DNA of 14,186 bases. It comes from Actinomycetota bacterium (GTDB lineage: Bacteria; Actinomycetota; Actinomycetes; Actinomycetales; Microbacteriaceae). The stretch is taken from NCBI GenBank assembly GCA_010028615.1, contig RHAS01000006.1, forward strand, positions 1 through 14,186. The letters run 5' to 3'. The position numbers and the translations under genes were made by a program. This document shows, in pieces, positions 6,472 to 12,837 of the stretch (positions are counted from its first letter, which is position 1; each line of letters opens with the position of its first letter). Below the pieces are notes generated by a model. It was not told where the DNA came from and did no database searches. It worked only from the letters and a program-made list of their open reading frames with translations.

Positions 6472-7686
6472 TTATTTTGCGGTTGCTTTAATTTCGCCCT
6501 TGGCTAGGGTCACGGTTAGTTCGGTTCCAGTACGGGCCTTGCCTGGCTCAGTTACGACTGTCCCATCGCTGGTTCTAACTACGGAATAGCCTCGATCTAG
6601 GGTGCTTTGCGGTGATAAGGATCTGAGTAGACCCGATTGAGCTTTGAGTTCACTAAGTTGGCGCTCCAGACGGTAATCCATGCGATCTCGCAAATCAGAG
6701 ATGGCTCTAGTTAGATCGTCAACATTCTTATCAAGGTAGGCATGTGGGTCTTTTAATAGGGGGTGAGATCGAATCTGCTGAAGCAGCATGGACTGTGAAC
6801 TGACATACTGGCCGATTCGATTAGTAATCCTAAAAAGCGCATCTTTGATTTTATTTCGTTCGTCCACAACATCGGGAACTACCCGCTTGGCTGCATCGGT
6901 TGGAGTTGATGCCCGTAAATCTGAAACTTCATCAATGATCGGTCTATCGTTTTCGTGACCGATGGCTGAGATTACCGGTTTGTTGCACGCTGCAACCGCC
7001 CTGACCAGCGCTTCATCGCTAAAGCCAACCAGATCCAGAAAGCTTCCGCCACCTCTGGTGATGATAATTACATCGACATCCGGGTCAGCTTCAAACTTTT
7101 TCAAAGCGGCAATTACCGTCGGTGGACAATCTGCACCTTGAACGTTGACGTGCAAAGTCTTAATCACAGCTTCTGGCCAGCGAAGTAATACATTCTTCTT
7201 TACATCTTTTTCCGCATCTGAATTTTCTGCGGTAATCAATCCGATGGCATTTGGTAGAAATGGAAGTTTTTTCTTCTTTAGCGGATCGGCAAGCCCTTCG
7301 GCGATAATTTTGGCGCGGAGGGCTTCGATGTCAGCCATAAGTTTTCCGATTCCGATTTTTCGAATCGAATCAACCTTCAGGGATAACTTTCCACTCGGCG
7401 CGTAGAAATCCATACGGCCGTTTACCACAACGCGATCGCCGTCTTGGAATTGTTCGGTGGTAGCTTTCAGAACGCTACTCCAGATCACCAAGCCGATGGT
7501 CGCACCAGTATTCACATCGCGAAGCTCAGGATAAGCATGCCCACCGGATTTGGGTTGGAATTTGATAATTTCACCTTCAACCCAAGCGGTTCCCCAGCGC
7601 GATATTGCATCCGAGATGCGCTGACTGAACTGAGCAACGCTAAAAGGGTGATCGGGGTCTTTACCCACTTCAACCGGTGTGTTCAC
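6472..7686 (-). CDS. xseA: Exodeoxyribonuclease VII large subunit
   Basis: The 404-residue catalytic subunit of exonuclease VII. The N-terminal OB-fold (about 16-112) carries GGHAYPELRD, which binds single-stranded DNA. The catalytic domain (about 140-270) has LITAENSDAEKDV with D161, ITRGGGSFLDL with R211, and AIGHENDRPIIDEVSDLRASTPTDAA at about 241-265, the conserved active-site block. A coiled-coil stretch (about 270-345) that carries XseB follows, then a small C-terminal domain with STLDRGYSVV. The length is near the actinobacterial norm. The start is GTG at 7686 with AGGAGG 5 nt before it. It is the first gene of a five-gene minus-strand operon and is divergent from ispH with only 27 bp between start codons. 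Confidence 0.95.
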   Translation of the reverse strand: MNTPVEVGKDPDHPFSVAQFSQRISDAISRWGTAWVEGEIIKFQPKSGGHAYPELRDVNTGATIGLVIWSSVLKATTEQFQDGDRVVVNGRMDFYAPSGKLSLKVDSIRKIGIGKLMADIEALRAKIIAEGLADPLKKKKLPFLPNAIGLITAENSDAEKDVKKNVLLRWPEAVIKTLHVNVQGADCPPTVIAALKKFEADPDVDVIIITRGGGSFLDLVGFSDEALVRAVAACNKPVISAIGHENDRPIIDEVSDLRASTPTDAAKRVVPDVVDERNKIKDALFRITNRIGQYVSSQSMLLQQIRSHPLLKDPHAYLDKNVDDLTRAISDLRDRMDYRLERQLSELKAQSGLLRSLSPQSTLDRGYSVVRTSDGTVVTEPGKARTGTELTVTLAKGEIKATAK

Positions 7687-7691
7687 CGACC

Positions 7692-7697
7692 CCTCCT
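7692..7697 (-). promoter_or_regulatory. Strong Shine-Dalgarno fixing the GTG start of xseA
   Basis: AGGAGG on the minus strand ends 5 nt before GTG at 7686. Unlike most divergent heads in this window, xseA therefore has a leader, so its promoter must lie inside the ispH coding region; a TATTCT hexamer there (about 7727-7732) is a possible -10. Confidence 0.75.
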
Positions 7698-7701
7698 TCG
7701 T

Positions 7702-7707
7702 TAGACT
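7702..7707 (+). promoter_or_regulatory. Leaderless -10 box for ispH
   Basis: TAGACT is followed by exactly 6 nt (TATCTA) and the GTG at 7714; no Shine-Dalgarno is present. The arrangement matches leaderless actinobacterial promoters. Confidence 0.5.
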
Positions 7708-7713
7708 TATCTA

Positions 7714-8721
7714 GTGACCTCCATCCAGAATACTTCCGAGATACGACACAAAAGAGTGCTTTTAGCTGCTCCCCGTGGCTACTGCGCAGGTGTTGACCGG
7801 GCCGTAATTGCGGTAGAAAAAGCCCTGGATTTGCACGGTTCACCGGTTTATGTCCGTAAAGAAATTGTTCACAATAAACACGTCGTTTCGGCTCTGCAAA
7901 AGCGCGGCGCTATCTTCGTCAACGAAGTAGATGAGGTCCCAGAAGGCTCGATCCTGGTCTTTTCCGCCCACGGGGTCAGCCCGGCGGTAGTTGAGGCAGC
8001 CAAGGACCGCCAACTAAACACAATCGATGCCACCTGTCCGCTAGTTACCAAGGTGCACCGCGAGGTGCAGCGTTTTGCAAACGAGGATTATGACATTCTG
8101 CTTATCGGTCACGAAGGTCACGAAGAGGTCGAAGGAACAGCGGGCGAAGCTCCAGATAAGGTGCAACTGGTTGACGGTAACAAAGGGGTCTTGAATGTGA
8201 CCGTCAGAGATCCAAACAAAGTCGTCTGGTTGTCACAAACCACTTTGTCAGTCGATGAAACTTATGAAACAGTTGAAAAACTAAAGACACGTTTCCCAAC
8301 TTTGCAAAACCCGCCAAGTGATGATATTTGTTACGCCACCCAAAATCGTCAGGTTGCCATCAAGAAAGTTGCCAAGGATGCAGAGCTAGTTATTGTGGTT
8401 GGCTCAGCAAATTCTTCAAACACTGTTCGACTAGTCGAGGTTGCACTCGAAAACGGTGCAAAAGCTGCCTATCGGGTAGATTTCGCCAACGAAATACAAG
8501 ATTCCTGGTTCGATTCAGTTTCTACCGTTGGAGTCTCATCTGGAGCAAGCGTTCCAGAAATTCTCGTTGATGAGGTCCTAGCTAATTTGGCTGAGCGGGG
8601 CTACGGGGATGTCGAAATCGTGCAGACAGCGGAAGAAGATGTTCAATTCTCACTTCCTAAAGAGTTGCGAAAAGATCTAAAAGCTGCCGGTGAAGACACC
8701 AGCAATAAAACCAAACGCTAA
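7714..8721 (+). CDS. ispH: 4-hydroxy-3-methylbut-2-enyl diphosphate reductase
   Basis: IspH (LytB) is the last enzyme of the MEP pathway. It reduces HMBPP to isopentenyl and dimethylallyl diphosphate using a [4Fe-4S] cluster, and so makes the substrates of the prenyltransferase at 906. The 335-residue protein has all three cluster cysteines: C24 in [12 protein letters not shown]108 in [11 protein letters not shown] and C206 in [11 protein letters not shown]. Substrate residues are present too: H53 in [10 protein letters not shown]86 in SAHGVSP, H136 and E138 in GHEEVEG. The start is GTG at 7714 preceded by a leaderless-type -10 box. M. tuberculosis has lytB2 (Rv1110) next to xseA. The stop overlaps the convergent MORN-like fragment by 3-4 bp. 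Confidence 0.96.
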   Translation: MTSIQNTSEIRHKRVLLAAPRGYCAGVDRAVIAVEKALDLHGSPVYVRKEIVHNKHVVSALQKRGAIFVNEVDEVPEGSILVFSAHGVSPAVVEAAKDRQLNTIDATCPLVTKVHREVQRFANEDYDILLIGHEGHEEVEGTAGEAPDKVQLVDGNKGVLNVTVRDPNKVVWLSQTTLSVDETYETVEKLKTRFPTLQNPPSDDICYATQNRQVAIKKVAKDAELVIVVGSANSSNTVRLVEVALENGAKAAYRVDFANEIQDSWFDSVSTVGVSSGASVPEILVDEVLANLAERGYGDVEIVQTAEEDVQFSLPKELRKDLKAAGEDTSNKTKR

Positions 8722-8927
8722 CTGAAATTGGTTTCTTTGACCAGTTTCCCGTCTCGGTCAAAAGTTTTCCAAATTCCCACCTGTTTGCCTGAATCGAATT
8801 CACCTGAGCGCATCAGAGTTCCGTCTTTACGGTAAAACTCCCACTTGCCGTGCATCTCACCGTTACGGTAGCTGCCTTTGAAGCGAGGTTTACCGTTATC
8901 GACCAGCAGAACCCAGTTCCTGGGTTG
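8718..8927 (-). pseudogene. MORN/YwqK-like repeat protein fragment without a clear start
   Basis: Between the ispH and FBA stops the minus strand carries an open frame that reads as MORN_2-type repeats of the YwqK family: NGKPRFKGSYRNGEMHGKW, FYRKDGTLMRSGEFDSGK and QVGIWKTFDRDGKLVKE, ending in TAG at 8720-8718. Each unit has the G-x-W-x-x-[YF] pattern of such repeats. The function of these proteins is uncertain (some are named antitoxins by homology only). The frame is open upstream to 8927, inside the FBA coding region in another frame, but has no ATG, GTG or TTG before the first repeat. The first ATG (8855) falls in the middle of a repeat and would leave 45 residues with no proper Shine-Dalgarno. 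The 5' end is therefore probably lost. The alternative is a short real gene starting at 8855. Confidence 0.55.
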
Positions 8928-10002
8928 CTAGTGCAACTCGTTTAGCCATTGCTGCTTCGGCAATTTTTCCCCATGCTCTTGGGTCATAGGCCTTCTTGTT
9001 GCCAACTTCGCCGTCGATTTTTAGCACACCGTCGTAGTTGGCGAACATGTGGCCGGCAATGGCCCTGGTGAATGCGTATTGGGTATCGGTATCGATGTTC
9101 ATCTTCACAACGCCAAAGCTCACCGCATCAGCGATTTCTTTTTCGGTTGAACCTGATCCGCCGTGGAAAACAAGATCAAATGGCTTATCTTTGCCATACT
9201 TCTTACCAACTGCATCCTGGATATCTTTTAACAGTTCTGGCCTGAGCACCACATTTCCCGATTTATAGACACCGTGCACATTGCCAAAGGTAAGGGCAGT
9301 TAGATAACGTCCGTTTTCACCAAGCCCCAGGGCTTCGGCAGTGAGCATGCCATCCTCAATAGTTGAGTAGAGGTGTTCTCCGGTAAGGGCAGTTAGATAG
9401 CGTCCGTTTTCACCAAGTCCCAGAGCCTCGGCAGTGAGCATGCCATCTTCAATAGTTGAGTAGAGGTGTTCTCCTTCACCGCCAACGACGCCGTCTTCTT
9501 CACCGCCAACTACACCAATTTCAACTTCCAGAATCACTCCGAGCTTGCTGGTTTCAGCAAGTATCTTCTTGGCAATTTCAAGGTTTTCGGTAAGGCTTAC
9601 CGCTGACCCGTCCCACATCTGTGAGTTAAATAGCGCTTCTTGCCCAGAACGAACGCGCTCTTTGCTAATTTCCAGAAGTGGTAGCAGAAAACCATCAAGG
9701 TGATCTTTAGAACAGTGGTCGGTGTGAATGCCAACGGTGATCGGATAGTTCTTGGCTACCTCACGAACAAATTGCGCCATGGCTGCAGCTCCGGTAGCCA
9801 TGTTTTTAACCGATGGACCGGACCAGTAGTCACCACCGCCAGTAGTTACCTGCAAAATTCCATCGGAGCCGGCTTCAGTTAATCCCTGCAGCACCGCATT
9901 GACGGTCTGGGAGGAAGATACGTTTATCGCAGGATAGGCAAAGCCACCTTTTTTGGCGCGGTCAATCATCTCAGCGTATTGTTCGCTCGATGCTACTGGC
10001 AT
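8896..10002 (-). CDS. fba: Class II fructose-bisphosphate aldolase with internal 31-residue tandem duplication
   Basis: A zinc-dependent aldolase of glycolysis and gluconeogenesis that splits fructose 1,6-bisphosphate. Catalytic and metal residues are present: D95 and H96 in IHTDHCSKDH, E161 and E169 in VEIGVVGGEEDG, H243 in GNVHGVY, H280 in VFHGGSGS and the NIDTDTQYAFTRA block near 302-314. At 368 residues it is longer than the usual length of about 340, because residues 177-207 are repeated exactly as 208-238. The repeat lies between the zinc ligands E161 and H243. Without it the protein would be about 337 residues. Start is ATG at 10002 with AGGAGG 4 nt upstream, 8 bp after the end of the 1-phosphofructokinase reading. 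The duplicated barrel segment probably impairs folding, unless it is an assembly artefact. Confidence 0.93.
   Translation of the reverse strand: MPVASSEQYAEMIDRAKKGGFAYPAINVSSSQTVNAVLQGLTEAGSDGILQVTTGGGDYWSGPSVKNMATGAAAMAQFVREVAKNYPITVGIHTDHCSKDHLDGFLLPLLEISKERVRSGQEALFNSQMWDGSAVSLTENLEIAKKILAETSKLGVILEVEIGVVGGEEDGVVGGEGEHLYSTIEDGMLTAEALGLGENGRYLTALTGEHLYSTIEDGMLTAEALGLGENGRYLTALTFGNVHGVYKSGNVVLRPELLKDIQDAVGKKYGKDKPFDLVFHGGSGSTEKEIADAVSFGVVKMNIDTDTQYAFTRAIAGHMFANYDGVLKIDGEVGNKKAYDPRAWGKIAEAAMAKRVALATQELGSAGR
9289..9381 (-). repeat. Tandem repeat copy in fba (encodes residues 208-238)
   Basis: 93 bp, exactly 31 codons. It is identical in protein to the adjacent copy at 9382-9474 and differs from it at five third-codon positions, all transitions and all synonymous (GAG/GAA, GAA/GAG, GCC/GCT, GGG/GGA, CGT/CGC). 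Confidence 0.97.
9382..9474 (-). repeat. Tandem repeat copy in fba (encodes residues 177-207)
   Basis: The promoter-proximal copy of the 93-bp unit, abutting the other copy with no spacer. No shared microhomology is visible between the outer flanks and the internal junction. Confidence 0.97.
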
Positions 10003-10010
10003 TATGCCTC

Positions 10011-10848
10011 CTAGGGTTTTGCTACTTCTTCAAGTAAAGCAGTTAGATCAGGTGCCGACAGCGTGGCTTCCGGCATGTTATCAAGATTGGCAAGTCCAGA
10101 TGTCGGCTGAGTTACCGCAATTGCACCCCAGCGAACAGCGTTTTGCACGCCAAGTGGAACATTGAAACCAACACCGAAGTCATCTTCCCCGCTCTCGAGC
10201 GGCTAAGACAACATCTCCTACGGTTTTTAGTTCCCGACCAACAGCAGAAGCTAGTTCTTCGGCGTTAGGTTTGATGACGTTTGCTGAGCCTTTACGCACC
10301 CAGTAGGAAAGTGGTTCACCTGAAGTATCGAGGGCTACTTTGACACCAAGTTTGCCCATGGCATCAAAGATTGGTTGCAGATCAACAAAGACACCGGTTG
10401 ATTTGTAGGTTGGCAGAGCACCTGCGATCACCAACCATTTAGCTCCGGTGTTGCGGACAGTTTGTTCGGTGAGTTCAACAACCTTCTGCCAGTCTTCCTC
10501 TGATAAAGCTCGGGGAGACTCATTTACCTTGGTGGTGGTTCCATGCATGTCGACGATTGTGGTGGAGACTCTAAGGTTGCCGTCAACCCAAAGTGGAACC
10601 AGGAAGGATGATCCTGTTCTATCCAAGACACTAGGGTCTGCATTACCAATCGGAACTACACCGGGTGCGTGAATATTGGCTAGAGTCAGCCCCCTGGAAA
10701 CGTTGATGCCTTTACCAGCTAGTTCTTCCCTAACATCATCGGCACGGTTCACGCCACCTGGATGAAGATGGTTTACGTAATAGGTCCGATCCAAGGTTGG
10801 GGCAGGGGTCAAGGTGACCACCGATGCTCCAAAATGACCTTGCGACAT
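10011..10848 (-). pseudogene. 1-phosphofructokinase (PfkB family), internally deleted and frameshifted
   Basis: The first 220 residues (10848 to about 10187) are a good hexose-phosphate PfkB kinase: VTLTPAPTLDRTY at 11-23, AGKGINVSRGL at 44-54, GTTTKVNE at 103-110, LDTSGEPL near 173-180 and VIKPNAEEL at 201-209. That frame then ends at TGA (10182-10180). The family C-terminus resumes in the +1 frame: EDDFGVGFNVPLGVQ, AVRWGAIAVTQPTSG, ending in TAG at 10013-10011. Between the two parts roughly 45-55 residues expected in the family are missing, including the GAGD motif with the catalytic aspartate and the anion hole. The protein made would thus be about 222 residues and inactive. Start is ATG at 10848 with AGGAG 5 nt upstream. 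It would phosphorylate fructose 1-phosphate (or a similar sugar phosphate) just before the adjacent aldolase. A real deletion and an assembly error are both possible. Confidence 0.8.
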
Positions 10849-10874
10849 TGTCTCTCCTGAAAAAAAGTTTGATT

Positions 10875-10887
10875 TTTGCTAAGCAAA
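10875..10887. promoter_or_regulatory. Palindrome in the 1-phosphofructokinase leader, possible operator
   Basis: TTTGCT and AGCAAA flank one central base, a perfect 6-bp-arm palindrome. It lies between the -10 box at 10913-10918 and the start codon, the position of a repressor roadblock. It directly abuts a second palindrome at 10888-10898. A sugar-responsive DeoR- or LacI-type regulator is conceivable, but none is encoded here. Confidence 0.35.
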
Positions 10888-10898
10888 CGACACTGTCG
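10888..10898. promoter_or_regulatory. Second abutting palindrome in the same leader
   Basis: CGACA and TGTCG around one central base. It lies within about 10-20 nt of the expected transcription start. As RNA the stem would have a 1-nt loop, too tight for a good hairpin, so a DNA operator is more likely than a structured leader. Confidence 0.3.
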
Positions 10899-10912
10899 GC
10901 TAGTCCAAAAAA

Positions 10913-10918
10913 AGTATA
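10913..10918 (-). promoter_or_regulatory. -10 box of the 1-phosphofructokinase-fba unit
   Basis: TATACT on the minus strand is the best -10 match in the window. It would give a leader of about 55-60 nt with SD AGGAG just before the ATG at 10848. No -35 at standard spacing was found; TTGGCA lies 25 nt upstream, too far. Confidence 0.5.
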
Positions 10919-10947
10919 GCCAATTTAGCCCCTCCAGATGAGGTGCC

Positions 10948-10975
10948 AAAACCGCCTAAATACTAGGTCTTAGGC
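10948..10975 (-). terminator. Intrinsic terminator overlapping the rmuC stop
   Basis: On the minus strand GCCTAA (10975-10970) and TTAGGC (10959-10954) form a 6-bp stem with a 10-nt loop that contains the rmuC stop codon, followed by GG and TTTT. It is short, so it is moderately convincing. It would insulate rmuC from the 1-phosphofructokinase promoter. Confidence 0.4.
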
Positions 10976-12171
10976 TCTTCTTCGCTGGTTAGTTCAGATT
11001 TCGTGAAGATTCGGGTGGTCTCTTCAATACCTGCGATTTCAGGGATAGTTTTACCTCTGTCCAAGATTTTCATCTGCTGATCGTTCAGATCTCGGCTTGA
11101 TTTGAGCATGTTGGACTCGAGGCTTCCAACGAAGGCGTTATAAGCCTTTACCGAGCCATTTAGCTTCCCTCCAAGATCTGCCGCATGTTCGGCTAGCACT
11201 CGAACGGATCCGTATAACTTGACTCCAAGCTCCACGATTTCCTTTATCACATCTTCTTGAGCGTTTTGTTTCCAGGTATAGGAAACGGTTTTTAGAACCG
11301 AGAAGAAGGAAACTGGAGAGACTAAGGCAATTCGCTTTTGGAAAGCGTATTCCAAAATAGTTGGGTCATGCTCCAGGGTTACCGAGAGAAGAGATTCGCT
11401 TGGCATAAATAAAATGGTGAATTCTGGAGAGCTTGGCAGACCGCTGAAATATTCTGAATCATCTAACTCGTTGATCTTCTTTTTCACATCAGCTACGTGC
11501 TGTTTTAGAAATTCTTTTCGACGCTTCTCATCTGTTTCGCTTGCAACTTCTGGTATTTCAAAAGCTCTTTGGAAATTGTTATACGGCACCTTCGCATCCA
11601 CTGCGACAAATTTTCCATCCGGCATTTGGATAATCACATCAGGCCGAATCGACTTGCCGTCTTCGTTGGTGGTTTGATACTGCTCGATAAAGTCAATGCC
11701 AACTCTAAGGCCCGACTGCTCCAGCATCCTTCTCAGGGTTAGCTCACCCCACTGTCCACGAACCTGATTATTCGAAAGCGCACCGGCTAATGCTTGGGTG
11801 TTTCTGGTTAGCACTTCCTGTTGTTTGCGACTTTCTAGAATTTGTTCTTGAACCAAAGTGAATTGATCTACCCGCTCGCGTTCGGCGTTCACCACTTTTT
11901 CCTGCATTTCATTGAGTTTTGCCTGAAGTGGTCTCAGTTCCTGAAGATACTTACTCTCGGAACTAGCCGCATCACGCTCACGCTGTTCAAAGTTCTCAAT
12001 TCTTTCTTTGGCATCGGCTAGCTGATTGCGAATTTCAGTGATTGTGGCTTGAGCAGCAGCTAGCTCGGTTTGAGCGCCAGAGCCCCTATTAGGGCCAAAG
12101 CGCATTGAGATGATGTAACCGAGAACAAAGCCAATTAGGCAGCCAAGAATGGCGTAAAAAATAGATTCCAT
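10963..12171 (-). CDS. rmuC: DNA recombination protein RmuC
   Basis: A 402-residue RmuC family protein thought to be a nuclease that limits recombination between short inverted repeats. It has an N-terminal membrane segment (about 3-22), a long coiled coil (about 35-125), and the RmuC domain starting at about 130. In that domain RGQWGE at 138-143 and RPDVIIQMPDGKFVAVDAKVP at 176-196 supply a PD-(D/E)xK-like core (D178, D192, K194). Length and layout are typical. Start is ATG at 12171 with no Shine-Dalgarno; CAGAAT ends 6 nt upstream. The exonuclease gene ends 31 bp upstream on the same strand, so the two DNA-metabolism genes may be partly cotranscribed. The exact substrate of RmuC proteins is not established. 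Confidence 0.92.
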   Translation of the reverse strand: MESIFYAILGCLIGFVLGYIISMRFGPNRGSGAQTELAAAQATITEIRNQLADAKERIENFEQRERDAASSESKYLQELRPLQAKLNEMQEKVVNAERERVDQFTLVQEQILESRKQQEVLTRNTQALAGALSNNQVRGQWGELTLRRMLEQSGLRVGIDFIEQYQTTNEDGKSIRPDVIIQMPDGKFVAVDAKVPYNNFQRAFEIPEVASETDEKRRKEFLKQHVADVKKKINELDDSEYFSGLPSSPEFTILFMPSESLLSVTLEHDPTILEYAFQKRIALVSPVSFFSVLKTVSYTWKQNAQEDVIKEIVELGVKLYGSVRVLAEHAADLGGKLNGSVKAYNAFVGSLESNMLKSSRDLNDQQMKILDRGKTIPEIAGIEETTRIFTKSELTSEEEPKT

Positions 12172-12177
12172 GCTTTG

Positions 12178-12183
12178 ATTCTG
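12178..12183 (-). promoter_or_regulatory. Possible leaderless -10 box for rmuC
   Basis: CAGAAT on the minus strand is followed by exactly 6 nt and the ATG at 12171. It keeps the A at position 2 and T at position 6 of the TANNNT core but lacks the first T, so it is weaker than the others. Confidence 0.25.
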
Positions 12184-12202
12184 GCACCAACGGGTGACAA
12201 TT

Positions 12203-12781
12203 TTATTCTGTGGCTGGACGCAAGCTCTTTATGGTTTGATTTGTGGCCTTGGCCAGATCCTCTAAACTCTCTACTTCGTGCCGTTTAGCCATGTGTATCA
12301 CGATTCTGGCGCAGGCGTCGCTGTCGGCAAGGGCGTCATGGTGGTCAAATTCTTCGTGGCCAATGGCGTAGGCCACCTGATTTAGTCGGTAACTTTCTAG
12401 GTTGTAGGTCTTTCTGGCCATAAGTAGTGAGCAACCGTAGCGCAAATCCGGTATCTCGGCATCTATAGTCTGGATGCTAGCTAGCAGCACTCCCATGTCA
12501 AAGCCGGCATTATGCGCCATCAGATCATCGCCAGAGATAAATTCGATCATTTCCCCAAGAGCTGTTTCCCAACTAGGAGCGCTCACAACATCGCTTGGCT
12601 TAATTCCGTGGATTTTGATATTTCCTGGCTCGAACCAGTCGTGCGGGTATGGTGGCTGAATCAGGGTCTGATAGCTATCGATGATTTTGCCCGCGGATAC
12701 TTTAACTAGCCCAACAGCACAGGGAGATGATGGTGAACCATTAGCGGTTTCAAAGTCAATTGCCGTAAAGTTCAACGCCAT
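12203..12781 (-). CDS. DnaQ-like 3'-5' exonuclease (DEDDh family)
   Basis: A 192-residue stand-alone RNase T/DnaQ-fold exonuclease. The four acidic metal ligands and the general base are visible: D9 and E11 in AIDFETAN, D95 in HNAGFDMGVL, H148 and D153 in HHDALADSDACA. Such proteins resemble the epsilon proofreading subunit of DNA polymerase III but also occur as independent repair or RNA-processing nucleases; which applies here cannot be said. No BRCT or helicase domain is attached. ATG at 12781 has no Shine-Dalgarno but has TAGATT ending 6 nt before it. It is divergent from ychF with a 56-bp gap and is followed by rmuC. Confidence 0.88.
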   Translation of the reverse strand: MALNFTAIDFETANGSPSSPCAVGLVKVSAGKIIDSYQTLIQPPYPHDWFEPGNIKIHGIKPSDVVSAPSWETALGEMIEFISGDDLMAHNAGFDMGVLLASIQTIDAEIPDLRYGCSLLMARKTYNLESYRLNQVAYAIGHEEFDHHDALADSDACARIVIHMAKRHEVESLEDLAKATNQTIKSLRPATE

Positions 12782-12787
12782 GCAATC

Positions 12788-12793
12788 AATCTA
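12788..12793 (-). promoter_or_regulatory. Leaderless -10 box for the DnaQ-like exonuclease
   Basis: TAGATT on the minus strand, exactly 6 nt (GATTGC) before the ATG at 12781; no Shine-Dalgarno. Confidence 0.5.
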
Positions 12794-12825
12794 GTGCTCT
12801 GACTAATAGATTCTCGCGCTAAGGC

Positions 12826-12831
12826 TAAACT
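12826..12831 (+). promoter_or_regulatory. Leaderless -10 box for ychF
   Basis: TAAACT followed by exactly 6 nt (GCTCTA) and the GTG at 12838; no Shine-Dalgarno. Together with 12788-12793 the 56-bp gap holds two divergent leaderless promoters that do not overlap. Confidence 0.5.
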
Positions 12832-12837
12832 GCTCTA

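Noticed and set aside
8328..8570. 80-codon plus-strand frame inside ispH
   Set aside because: Out-of-frame with intact ispH; Cys/Arg/Ser-rich translation typical of a shadow frame.
9475..9510. Short GVVGGE-type repeat in FBA at residues 163-176
   Set aside because: Only six residues alike, next to the conserved GGEEDG motif; cannot be told from normal Gly/Glu-rich loop sequence without alignment.
10849..10962. Riboswitch in the kinase leader
   Set aside because: The leader is only about 55-60 nt and matches no known riboswitch core that I recognise; palindromic DNA sites explain it better.
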